Below are positions 55,873 to 64,000 of a stretch of DNA of 64,000 nucleotides, piece by piece. The stretch is from assembly GCA_963752045.1 (NCBI GenBank), contig CAVVWN010000002.1:42693-106692 (forward strand), read 5' to 3'. Position 1 is the first letter of the stretch. Each line of letters begins with the position of its first letter. The DNA comes from DATKDF01 sp963752045 (GTDB taxonomy: Bacteria; Acidobacteriota; Vicinamibacteria; Vicinamibacterales; SCN-69-37). The notes under the pieces are model-generated. The model made no database searches. It was not told the DNA's origin and worked only from the letters and a program-made list of their open reading frames with translations. A program made the position numbers and the translations under genes.

Positions 55873-57255
55873 ATGGCGGCAGTTCTCGTCGTCGATGACG
55901 AACCAACACTTCTCAACGTCTTCGGCCGGGTGCTCGAGCAGGCCGGTCACCGTGTGCTTCTTGCGCAAACTGGCGAAGCAGCCCTGAACATCCTGATGGT
56001 TTCGGAACCGGACGTCCTGGTGGTTGACGTGAGGCTGGCCGATGGAAACGGCCTCGACATCGCAGCACGTGCCCGCGCGCAATGGCCCAACCTGCGTTCG
56101 ATCGTCATCACCGGCTACCCCGACTACGAGGCGGCCAGGCGGGGGTATGCCTTGGGCGTCGTCAGCTGGCTCCACAAGCCATTTGACAACCAACGGCTTG
56201 TGGAATCAATTGACGCAGCGCTCAGCGGTGCGCCACCAGTACCTCAGTCTGCGCCGCATGAGCTGGTGGCACCGCCGCCGGAGCACTTCGAAGGCCTGGT
56301 TGGCAAGAGCACCGCCATGCTGGCGGTGTATCAGCGGATTGCGAGAGTCGCCGCTGCCGACGCCACTGTGCTCATCCAGGGCGAGTCGGGAACCGGCAAG
56401 GAACTGGTCGCGCAATCTATCCATCGGCGATCCGTACGCGCGAGTCGGGCGTTCGTCACCGTCAACGTTGCGGCGGTTCCCGACAGCCTCTTCGAGGATC
56501 AGCTCTTCGGGCATGAAGCCGGCGCGTTCACTGACGCCCGGACAACCGTGCCGGGACTTCTGGACCGGGCGAACGGCGGAGTCCTCTTCTTCGACGAGAT
56601 CGGCGAACTGCCCCTCTCCAGCCAGGCCAAGCTGCTGCGGGTCCTCGAGGACCGGCAGTTCTACCGGCTGGGCGGCCATCGCGCGATTCCGCTCGACGTT
56701 CGGGTGGTCGCCGCGACTAACCGGGACCTCGAGGCCGCTGTGGACGTGAAGGTGTTTCGCGCGGATCTCTACCATCGGCTCGCGCGGTTCACGGTCAGCC
56801 TCCCGCCGTTGCATATGCGAAAGGGCGACATCCCGATGCTCATCGACTATTGGCTGCCGCGGATCGCCGTGGACTTCGGCGGACACCCGGAACTCACGCC
56901 CGTCGCGCGGGATCTGCTCGAACGTTACACCTTTCCCGGCAACGTACGGGAACTGCAAAACGTCCTCTTCGAGGCCTGCGCAGCCGCTCCGTGGGGACCC
57001 TCGATCGATGACGCACACCTCCCGGACCGGGTTCGACGCCCAAAGGGCCAGGCCGCCAGTGGCTGTCCGGATTTCCCAAGGTCGATCATGCCCTTGGCCG
57101 AGGCCACGGCCCAGGTCGAGCGTACGCTTATTCCCGCCGCCGTCGCCCACTGCGGCGGCAACCGGGAAGCCGCGGCAAGGCTGCTCGGAATCGATTCCAA
57201 GACCCTGCGTCGCAAGCTGGCAGACATGAGGCTGGCAGATCCCAGGAGCGAGTGA
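55873..57255 (+). CDS. Sigma-54-dependent response regulator (NtrC family)
   Basis: 460 residues. Receiver domain with D8-D9, phospho-acceptor D52 and K102 (HKPF). AAA+ domain with Walker A GESGTGKE (170-177), sigma-54 contact loop GAFTDA (217-222, canonical GAFTGA), Walker B FFDEIGEL and the arginine-finger region. The C-terminal Fis-type helix-turn-helix is GGNREAAARLLGIDSKTLRRKL. No kinase is adjacent. A -24/-12 promoter lies about 110 bp after its stop, so it probably drives the small secreted protein gene. ATG 55873 has GGAG upstream. Confidence 0.9.
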   Translation: MAAVLVVDDEPTLLNVFGRVLEQAGHRVLLAQTGEAALNILMVSEPDVLVVDVRLADGNGLDIAARARAQWPNLRSIVITGYPDYEAARRGYALGVVSWLHKPFDNQRLVESIDAALSGAPPVPQSAPHELVAPPPEHFEGLVGKSTAMLAVYQRIARVAAADATVLIQGESGTGKELVAQSIHRRSVRASRAFVTVNVAAVPDSLFEDQLFGHEAGAFTDARTTVPGLLDRANGGVLFFDEIGELPLSSQAKLLRVLEDRQFYRLGGHRAIPLDVRVVAATNRDLEAAVDVKVFRADLYHRLARFTVSLPPLHMRKGDIPMLIDYWLPRIAVDFGGHPELTPVARDLLERYTFPGNVRELQNVLFEACAAAPWGPSIDDAHLPDRVRRPKGQAASGCPDFPRSIMPLAEATAQVERTLIPAAVAHCGGNREAAARLLGIDSKTLRRKLADMRLADPRSE

Positions 57256-57363
57256 GGTGTGGCAGAGCTTGAGGGACGGGCGTCGCGCCCGACCTCGGGC
57301 GGAATGCCGCCCGACCGGCACCCTGAATTTCCCAGCGCGCCAAGATCAGGCACGAGTCCTTCT

Positions 57364-57379
57364 TGGCCCGCCTGTTGCA
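57364..57379 (+). promoter_or_regulatory. Sigma-54 (-24/-12) promoter
   Basis: TGGCCCGCCTGTTGCA matches the consensus TGGCACGNNNNTTGCW except for one base, with correct GG-10-GC spacing. Transcription would start near 57390, leaving a leader of about 95 bases that contains an ACCTGC-tgag-GCAGGT hairpin (57430-57445). Two GC hairpins lie further upstream (about 57270-57315). Confidence 0.72.
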
Positions 57380-57483
57380 TCCGCCCATCCCAGCTAGTGG
57401 CGGCTCGTGGCGAGCCCGTATTACACCTGACCTGCTGAGGCAGGTTGGGATCCTGGGTTGGAATTGCGCAGAGGAGATGGTTC

Positions 57484-57912
57484 ATGAAGATGAACTCACC
57501 CCGTTTTCGACTTGGCAGTCTTGCCTGCCTCATTCTCTCGTTCGCCCTGCTGACGGTTGAGGTCGTTCGCGCGCAGACACTGTCAGGCTGGTGTACGTTC
57601 TGGCACTCGCAGTACGACGTTAGCTGTTCCGTGGGCTCTCTGCCAACCCTGCAGACGACGGGCAGCTATGACTTCAGCGAAATGGACGAGAATGACGCGC
57701 TGAGTCTCGCGAATGACTTGTGCTTCGCCTTGTGGGACGCGGCTCTCTCCACGTGCGAGTCGTCTTCCTATCAGGAAGCGCTGGCCGCCTACTTCTGGAA
57801 TGAGTATCCAGCAGAGTGTTACATCACATGGGCTGCAGGCGGTCAATGCGACATGGGAACCACCGGATCATTCGACCAGAGCTGCGGCTACTTCAACTAT
57901 TGCGCCCTTTGA
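57484..57912 (+). CDS. Small secreted protein with eight cysteines
   Basis: 142 residues. A clear signal peptide (LGSLACLILSFALLTVEVVRAQ) is followed by a mature domain of about 110 residues with eight Cys, rich in aromatic and acidic residues (GWCTFWHSQYDVSCSV, CGYFNYCAL at the end). Four disulfides are plausible. ATG 57484 has GAGGAG seven bases upstream. It lies behind the sigma-54 promoter and is followed at 57944 by a DsbA-like gene. I do not recognise the family. Confidence 0.75.
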   Translation: MKMNSPRFRLGSLACLILSFALLTVEVVRAQTLSGWCTFWHSQYDVSCSVGSLPTLQTTGSYDFSEMDENDALSLANDLCFALWDAALSTCESSSYQEALAAYFWNEYPAECYITWAAGGQCDMGTTGSFDQSCGYFNYCAL

Positions 57913-57943
57913 TTGGAGGCCGGGCTTTCGCAGGCTTGACTTT

Positions 57944-58688
57944 ATGGCCCTACCGACACTCGACAGAGTAGCCTCCGTGGCGATGCTGGTAGCGTCGATC
58001 GTGATGGTCGGCACTTCAGTGGCGCTCATCTGGAACCGACACGCGGGAGATGAAGCCACGCGCGCCACTCAGCCCAGGCGCACGCAGCCGCGACCTTGTC
58101 GGCGAGGTTGTTTCGACGCGAGACACAACCGTCACCGGATCGCCGACGGCGTTCGCAGGGCTGGTCGTCTACACGGACGTGGAGTGCCCGTTCTGTAGGC
58201 GGCTCGCCACCGAGACGCTACCGGAGCTTCTCGGCGCCGATATGTGGACAACGGCAAGGCGTTCATGGCTGTGAAGCACCTACCACTAGAGCAGATTCAC
58301 AAAGCAGCGTTCAGGTTGGCAGAGAGCCTTGAGTGCGCCGGCCGGCAAGGTCGATTCTGGGGCGGTCCACGATCGCCTATTTGCTGTTCAGGACAGCGAC
58401 GTGGAGCGAGCGGTTGTCGATGTGGCACAACACGCCGGCGTTCCGGATGTCGGGCAGTTTCGTGACTGCTGGTTCGAGCGGTGCCGCGGCAAGCATCGTT
58501 CGCCACGACCTCGCTGAGGCGAGACGTCTTGGAATCACAGGTACTCCGACGATCCTCCTGGGCACCAGGGAGGGAAACGGCATGCGCGTAGTGGCGGCGC
58601 GGCCAGGATTCTTGAACCGGTGGTGGGCGCGATCTCTGCAACACTCGATCAGTTGCTTGCAAGAGCACTGCCCGTTGGGCAACAGTAG
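57944..58688 (+). pseudogene. Membrane-anchored DsbA-like thiol oxidoreductase, frameshifted
   Basis: Joined across frames, the gene encodes a membrane anchor (VASVAMLVASIVMVGTSVALIW), then SPTAFAGLVVYTDVECPFCRRLATETLPELL with the CPFC active site, YVDNGKAFMAVKHLPLEQIHKAA, DRLFAVQDSDVERAVVDVA, RHDLAEARRLGITGTPTILLG with the cis-Pro loop, and ILEPVVGAISATLDQLLARALP before TAG 58688. Breaks lie near 58080, 58240, 58365, 58480 and 58607. No other stop interrupts it. Either decayed or damaged by consensus errors. It may oxidise the cysteine-rich neighbour. Confidence 0.7.
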
Positions 58689-58746
58689 GATCGTCCGGCG
58701 CAAGCTATTGCCGTGGCTTGAGGCGGTCCTTGTGGGGTCATTGTCA

Positions 58747-60412
58747 GTGTGCCGGGTGACGTGGTTCAGGATCGCGTTCGTGGCCGGTGCCGGTGCCATT
58801 CTCGCTTGCGGCCCCGGACGGGCTAACAGCGGACCTTCCGCGACAGCACGCTCCTGGTGCCTCTCGATGTTCGCGTCGTCGGCCCGGATGGGCGCCCGGT
58901 GGCTGGCCTGGTAGCCGCGAATTTCACCGTCCGCGAGGAGGGCGTTCGTCAGGTGATTGCCCACTTCGGTGAAGTTCGCCACGGCGACGAGTCTGACATG
59001 CCCGTCGACGTTGCCGCTCACCGCGACGAGATCCCGCCACCGCTGCGCGTGGCTGAACCCCGCACGTTTCTGATCGTGCTTGGCCGAGGGCGCTTGCAGG
59101 GTCCCGCCCGTGGCCTGGATGCAGCAATCGCGTTCGTCCGGGAGAACCTGCTCCCGCAGGATCTGGTCTGATCGTCGCCTACGATCGCGCGAGCGACTTG
59201 ACCAACGACCGTGAATCTGTCGTCCGACTACTGGAACGATACCGCGATCGGCATGAGGCCATCGAGGCGCGATTAGACCATTGGTTCGGTGCAATCTCGC
59301 AAGTCCTGTTCGGCAGTCGCGAACCCCCGCCGGGTATCCAGGCTGAGATCAACGCCCTTTTTGACGTGCCCGGTCTCCCATCTATGCGCAGCACCGCCAG
59401 TTTGGGCGCGGCGGCCATCCCAGTTGAGCCGGCTCGCGACTGGACTGCACAGGACATCGACATCACGGCAATGTCTGATGACCAGAACGTCGCGGCGACG
59501 CGAGATGATGTCGACAAGCTCTACGCCAGCATCAACTACCTCCGTGTCATCGACGGCGAGAAACACATCGTGTTTCTGTCGGAGGAGGGCCTCATGAACC
59601 TTGGCCGATCCGAGGACGCCGACAGTATCGCGGCGGTCGCAGCCGATGCCCGAGTTACGCTCTCGGCGGTGCACCGGCATTGCGACGAGTTGGGAAGTCT
59701 GTCTGTACGGCGGTGTCAGTCTTCGGGGTCCATCGTGGGCGCAACGGTTCGCCCTTCTCGACTCACGATCGATGGCGCGACTTACCGGCGGCGTATCCTC
59801 TGCTTATCGCTACGCCGCTGCTGGCCTCAAGGAGATCGACTTAGTCACGCGCTCAGTTACGTCCTCGGCTACTACCCGGCGGACCGACGGTCTGACGGCA
59901 CGTTCAGGCGCATCGAGGTATCCGTCGACCTGCCAGGGGTCCGCGTGCTGCACCGGCGCGGGTACTATGCCAGGGGTGAGTCGATCCCCTACGACCGGCG
60001 GAGAGTCTTGGCGCACGCGCGGATTACGTCGGCTGGAGCCAGCCGGCTGCCAATCCGGGATCTATCTGTTGACTTGAAAGCGTCCTACGCGAGCCGTGGT
60101 TCAGCAGGCTGGCGTGTCGCCTCTGAGGTCGTTATCGACCCACGGCGGATTCATTTCCGTCAAGTGAATGATCGTCACCTCGCGGCGCTGAACGTGGCGG
60201 TATTCGTCGGCGACCGCGACGAGGCGCTCGTCGGCGAAGCATGGCAGACGGTGGACCTCTCCTTGGACAGCTCCACGATGGCTCGCCTATCCCGTGAGAG
60301 TATCGTCGTCAAACTGACTATCGAGTGTCGCTCGCACGGCGAGCGTGTCAAGGCAGTCGTCTACGACTACGCCTCCGATCGCGTTGGGACGGCTGTGCGT
60401 GATGTGCGCTAG
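58747..60412 (+). pseudogene. Second VWFA-related protein, frameshifted
   Basis: Segments in order: export segment (RIAFVAGAGAILACGPGRA), STLLVPLDVRVVGPDGRPVAGLVAANFTVREEGV, PRTFLIVLGRGRLQGPARGLDAAIAFVRENLLPQDLV, IVAYDRASDLTNDRE, GEKHIVFLSEEGLMNLG, LTGGVSSAYRYAAAGLKEIDL and YVLGYYPADRRSDGTFRRIEVSVDLPGV. Breaks near 58835, 59172 and two between 59680 and 59860. The family match to the protein at 53531 is clear. The VWA beta-strand is FLIVLGRG, without a metal site. Confidence 0.7.
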
Positions 60413-61110
60413 GTTCACTGCTGTGCTGTGATGAGGCCTCGGAGCCCTACACCCCCTCCTGCGCCTTGACCCTCTTCGGGCCTGGCTCCGCAGCGCACGT
60501 CGGATCAGGTGCGGTGAAGTCGGCTGCCGGTACCGCGGAAACGTCATGCGTCCACAACGCAGGTGATTGGCCCAGTCTGAGGGACGGCCGGCTTGATGAC
60601 CGCGACCGCGGGCAGAGCCGCTGCCCGGTCGGTGGCCACCACGGCAAGCTGGCCACCATCCCCAGCGACCATCACCTGAACTCCGAGACCAGAGGCCTGC
60701 CCGCACTTCGAAGCCCAGGCGGTCAGCACACGGCATCCCCTGGACCCTGCACTGACCCAGAAGCCTGACGTCGCGCGCGCCCTGCGCGCAACTGGGAAGT
60801 CGGCACACCGTGTCAGCGTGGCGAATCCAGGGTGCAGCTTACCCGGAGCTCGCCTCCCGGACGCCGGGGCCTGCAACTGTGACTTCGTCACATTGTTACC
60901 TACGTAACAGACACGCCTCTCGCGCCCGTGTAGCGTGGGGATCGTGCAGCACTGGGCTCACGTGTCCGGTCGGGGACACGGTCCCCGTCGGGACCGACCG
61001 GGCTGGTCCGTTCCCGTAGGCTCGGGACCGGTGCGTCGGCAGACCTCTCCAGGAGCGTGAGCGCCGCATGTCTCGCGGACTGAGCGACAGCCGACCTGAG
61101 ATCGGCGAGC
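60413..61110. other. 698-bp gap with two adjacent dyads
   Basis: No gene could be supported; a 115-codon minus-strand frame has no ribosome site or motif. GTGAC-ttc-GTCAC (60879-60891) and TGTTAC-ctac-GTAACA (60894-60909) are neighbouring dyads and may be operators or an element end. The integrative element probably begins hereabouts. Confidence 0.5.
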
Positions 61111-61957
61111 GTGGCGACCGCGACACGGCGCGCGCGGTCAGACGCGATCCGGTCGAGGAGGCTCGACGAAGCTGGCCGCAGGCCGGCTTGGAGCTTCCCC
61201 GCGAGCCGGGAGCGGGAGCGCGTCCAGGTCCGAGGCCGCGACTACATGCTCAATGCCGGGGAAGCCCGCACGCTCGCGACGGTCGGAGCGTTCAGGGTCG
61301 TAACGAGTGACGACCTCCCATCGGACTCCGGCCAGAGCGGAAGCAGAACTGGACCTCGACCGGCTCGAAGCGTTGGGCCTCCTGCAGCACGAGACAATCG
61401 CCGATGCACGCGGCACGACCCACGCGGTAGCCCTCACCGACCAGGGCAAGGCGTTGCTCGAAGACCACCGGGAAAGAGAGCGGGCGCGCCAGGGCACAGG
61501 AGGACCGACGCCGGTATCGTCAAGCCTCGCGAGCTCCGGCACGACGCCCAGGTCTATCGGCTGTTTCGCGCAGAGGCCGGGCGCATTGCGTCTGCGGGCG
61601 GGCGCGTCGTGCGGGTCGTCCTCGACTACGAGCTCAAGCGCGACTACCAGCAGTATCTGAATCGCCCGGACCGCCCCGCCGACGCCACGCTCGAACAAGA
61701 CCGTCGGGCCTTCGCTGAAGCGCACGACCTCCTCGTGGTCCGCGACCATCTCAAGCTGCCCGACCTGCGGATCGAGGACGAGACGGCCGACGGCCGCCTT
61801 GAGCATCGCGACGTCGAGCTCGTGACCGAGCACTATTCGCGCGGCCAGCTCGCCGGCAAGGCGCAGGCCGGCTTCGCGACGCTACCGCAGCGGCGGTGGC
61901 AGCAGTGGCCGGGGCGGCAGCCCCCTCGACCCCCGGCATCTGGAGCGGCTCGCGTGA
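61111..61957 (+). pseudogene. Replication-relaxation-like protein of an integrative element, frameshifted
   Basis: Conserved pieces in order: VQVRGRDYMLNAGEARTLATVGAFRVV (winged-helix start), LDLDRLEALGLLQHETIADARGTTHAVALTDQGKALLEDHR, AGIVKPRELRHDAQVYRLFRAE, VVRVVLDYELKRDYQQYL and VPDLRIE-like LPDLRIEDETADGRLEHRDVELVTEHYSRGQLAGKA, ending PLDPRHLERLA at TGA 61957. Breaks near 61320, 61505 and 61882. The layout recalls the replication-relaxation family found beside relaxases. The start (GTG 61111) is uncertain. Confidence 0.6.
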
Positions 61958-62986
61958 GCTTCGTGTCCGAGGACCGGGTGCGGGCCCTGATGCCGCTGGG
62001 CTTCAGCGAGCGGCAGACCGAGTTTCTGGCCACCGTCGCGCTCCACAGCGGCTTCTGTCTCCGGCGCCACTACACGACCTTTGCCGGACTCGAATACGGC
62101 CAGGGCGTCCGCGACTTCCTCGAGCGGCTCGTGAGACGGCGGCTCGCCCGACGGTTCACCTTCCGGCGCGACCGCGGCTTTGTGTATCACCTCCACGGGA
62201 CGAGCCTCTATCGCGCCCTGGGCCAGGACGACAACCGCAACCGGCGCCAGACCAGCCCGGCGCTCGTCGCGCGCAAGCTCATGCTCCTCGACTACCTCCT
62301 CGCCCACCCCGAGCCGGAGTGGGTCGCGACCGAGCAGGACAAGGTCGCGCTCTTTACCGGCCGCTTCGGCCTGCCTCGGGCCGACTTGCCTGGCCGGTCC
62401 TATTTCGCCAAGCGCCACCCCGACCGGTCGCTGGGCATGACGACCCGGTATTTCATCCACAAGCTGCCCATCGCCGTCGCGGGCGATCCGCCCGTCGTCA
62501 GCGTCGTCTTCCTCGTCACGGACACCTCGGGCCTCGGCTTCACCGAGTTCGTGCGCGACCATCTCCGGCTGCTCAGCCGACTGCCGCGTTGGCGGATTGT
62601 CGCCGTCGCGCCAGCCCACATCCCCGGCCTCCCGGCCTGCGAAACGGCGTGGCGACGACTCCTGCCCCAGGTCACCGCGCCGCCGCCCGCCGACCAGATT
62701 GCCGCGCTGCGGACGTGCATGCGCGTCCTGCAGGCGCTCGAGATGGACGACTTCACGGGTGTCTCGATCGACGAGGCCCCCGTGTTTCACGCCACGCGGC
62801 GACGCATGGGCGAGACGATGCTCCTGGAGCTGCACGCCCGGTGGAAGGTCCATGGCGAGGCGGCGTTCACCGACACCGGCATCGGCCGGTTCCTGGAGGC
62901 GCTCGACGCGGGCCACGCCGAGCTTGTCACCTACCGACTGCCCAGGCGCTACGACCGCTTCGGCTCGCTTGCTGGAGTTCGCCTGA
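61954..62986 (+). CDS. Integrative-element protein of unknown function (one frameshift)
   Basis: About 344 residues from GTG 61954, which overlaps the preceding TGA (GTGA). LGFSERQTEFLATVALHSGFCLRRHYTTFAGLEYGQGVRDFLERL is a winged-helix-like N-terminus, followed by ARKLMLLDYLLAHPE, FTGRFGLPRADLPGR and KLPIAVAGDPPVVSVVFLVTD. An extra C at about 62968 hides the natural end RYDRFGSLLEFA. Coupled to the preceding gene; probably part of transfer or maintenance. Confidence 0.6.
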
Positions 62987-63487
62987 TGCGCCACCGCCCT
63001 GGAGGACGGTGGCGCCTCGGTGGCTATGCCGGTGGCTGGCAAGGCGAGCGCAGACATGGCCAGCCTCGGTCAGGTTCCACACACCGGAACCCTCTGCACC
63101 AGGTGCAGTTGGCCGGAACTGCGCTTGTGCGAAGACGGGCGCGATCGGCTACGCGGACCGCTGCGTGGCGGTCAGCCGGGAACCCCAGGCGAGGGGGGCG
63201 ACCCCCCCGGTTTTCGGGTCGGCTGACCTGGCGCGCGAGGCGCGCCGGCGACGCCGACCCCAGGGGGTCGCTCCCCCCTCACCCCGGGGCGTGTCCACAT
63301 CAGCGACACGAGCGCGTCAGGCGGCCGGTACGTTACGGCGTCCGGCGCGGAGCCATCACGCGTCCGATTCTGGGGCCGGCCTCGGATTGGTCAAGGCTCG
63401 TCGCTTTGCTCCGCCCGCTTCGCGGCTGCGGCCTTGACCGATTCTCCGGCCAGCCCCGCGGGGCTCACGCTGATGGCCCCGCCGTGA
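62987..63487. other. 501-bp non-coding stretch in the element
   Basis: No gene supported. It contains G-tract/C-tract pairs and a long stem GGTCAAGGC/GCCTTGACC (63389-63397, 63431-63439) around a 33-base loop. Such palindromes are compatible with an origin of transfer or attachment region, but this is not shown. Confidence 0.4.
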
Positions 63488-63697
63488 TTGGCGTATCATG
63501 AGTCTCCGGCCTTCGACTCAGCCCAGGCGCGAGACAAAGGAACTCAGCAGAGTTTCGACTGGACGCAGACGTCGGCCGACCGAGGCAGAGCGCGAGGACG
63601 TCGCGCCCGTGCCCGCGCGGCGGCACGGGCTGTCTTCACTGCCGAGCAACGACTTGCACGCGGCCTCGAGCCTGACGAGGTTGACCCATGCGAGTAG
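63488..63697 (+). CDS. Small Arg-rich ORF overlapping the recombinase start
   Basis: 69 codons from TTG 63488 (ATG is absent), ending at TAG 63697, ten bases into the recombinase gene. An Arg/Ala-rich middle is followed by FTAEQRLARGLEPDEVDP. Its position suggests a small recombination accessory or a translational coupler. No family recognised. Confidence 0.35.
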   Translation: MAYHESPAFDSAQARDKGTQQSFDWTQTSADRGRARGRRARARAAARAVFTAEQRLARGLEPDEVDPCE

Positions 63698-64000
63698 CCA
63701 TCTACGCCCGTTACAGTTCCGACAACCAGCGCGAGGCGTCCATCGAGGATCAGTTCCGCGAGTGCCGCGCTTTCGCCGACCGCGAGGGCTGGAGCATTGT
63801 CGAGAGATACTCCGACTCAGCGATTCCAGGAGCGTCCTCACATCGGCCCGGCCTTCAGGCGCTCCTCCGTGACGCCGGGCGATATGACGTCGTGCTGGCC
63901 GAGTCGCTCGACCGGCTGAGCCGCGACATGGAGGACACGGCGTCGCTCCACAAGAGGCTCTCCTTCATGGGCATCCGGATCGTGACGCTCGCCGAGGGCG
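63688..64000 (+). CDS. Large serine recombinase, N-terminal part
   Basis: 104 codons to the window edge. RVAIYARYSSDNQREASIEDQ has the catalytic Ser of the resolvase domain, followed by RPGLQALLRDA, LAESLDRLSRD and GIRIVTLAEG. This is the large-serine-integrase type (site-specific recombinase family). ATG 63688 has GAGG eight bases upstream. The DNA-binding part lies beyond the window. Confidence 0.88.
   Translation, partial: MRVAIYARYSSDNQREASIEDQFRECRAFADREGWSIVERYSDSAIPGASSHRPGLQALLRDAGRYDVVLAESLDRLSRDMEDTASLHKRLSFMGIRIVTLAEG

Larger units (their letters stand above)
61111..64000 (+). mobile_element. Part of an integrative element (right side off window)
   Basis: A replication-relaxation-like gene, a coupled unknown gene, a palindrome-rich gap, a small ORF and a large serine recombinase all read the same way. 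Ends and attachment sites are not visible. The left limit is uncertain. Confidence 0.55.

Noticed and set aside
60544..60891. 115-codon minus-strand frame in the 60.4-61.1 kb gap
   Set aside because: No ribosome site, no motif, and it ends amid palindromes. Not supportable as a gene.

Overview
The window is about two-thirds G+C and gene-dense. Its content points to an acidobacterium, most plausibly a Vicinamibacteria-type (subdivision 6) soil lineage. This is inferred from family content only: Oar-like TonB-dependent receptors with N-terminal carboxypeptidase-regulatory domains, VWFA-related secreted proteins of the acidobacterial type, a sortilin/BNR-repeat exoprotein with Gly/Arg-rich linkers, DUF1684 and DUF5671 proteins, and Tat-exported amidases. 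No rRNA or other taxonomic marker is present.

Layout. 0-7.7 kb: an edge-truncated nuclease-like gene, a receiver-only response regulator overlapping arginase, tRNA-Lys, an aminotransferase, a MacB-type permease, and two divergent membrane proteins whose start codons share a perfect 28-bp palindrome. 7.8-12.6 kb: a TonB receptor, beta-helix surface protein and lipoprotein cluster. 12.6-30.9 kb: mostly metabolism and exported enzymes (DnaJ-like protein, two amidases, a methyltransferase, a split ThDP decarboxylase, an acyl-CoA dehydrogenase, higBA, tRNA-Glu, an EEP-family phosphatase, a zinc metallopeptidase, gamma-glutamyltransferase, a DMT transporter). 31-46 kb: HAD phosphatase, bacilliredoxin, BNR exoprotein, purA, hutH-hutU-ATPase, an RNase III with an N-terminal DUF2007-like domain, a SpoIIE phosphatase, a Cys/Met-metabolism lyase and a DedA-family protein. 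46.7-52.9 kb: cutA, ftsB-like gene, two overlapping cold-shock genes, an acyl-CoA ligase and a second TonB receptor. 53.5-60.4 kb: a sigma-54 activator locus flanked by VWFA-related proteins. 61-64 kb: part of an integrative element with a replication-relaxation-like protein and a large serine recombinase running off the edge.

Three observations stand out. First, two 263-bp copies of an inverted-repeat element (30950-31212 and, inverted, 46389-46651) both lie in convergent intergenic gaps. Each carries a 31/26/31 hairpin with a compensated base-pair change, and each is flanked by GGGATCT heptamer arrays. Second, a sigma-54 activator (55873-57255) is followed by a near-consensus -24/-12 promoter (57364-57379) that drives a secreted protein with eight cysteines and, behind it, a membrane-anchored DsbA-like oxidoreductase. 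This reads as a self-contained regulated secretion circuit. Third, single-base indels break otherwise coherent genes: five between 7.8 and 40 kb, and more than a dozen between 57.9 and 63 kb. The fragments keep their family motifs and show no extra stops, so consensus errors are at least as likely as real decay.
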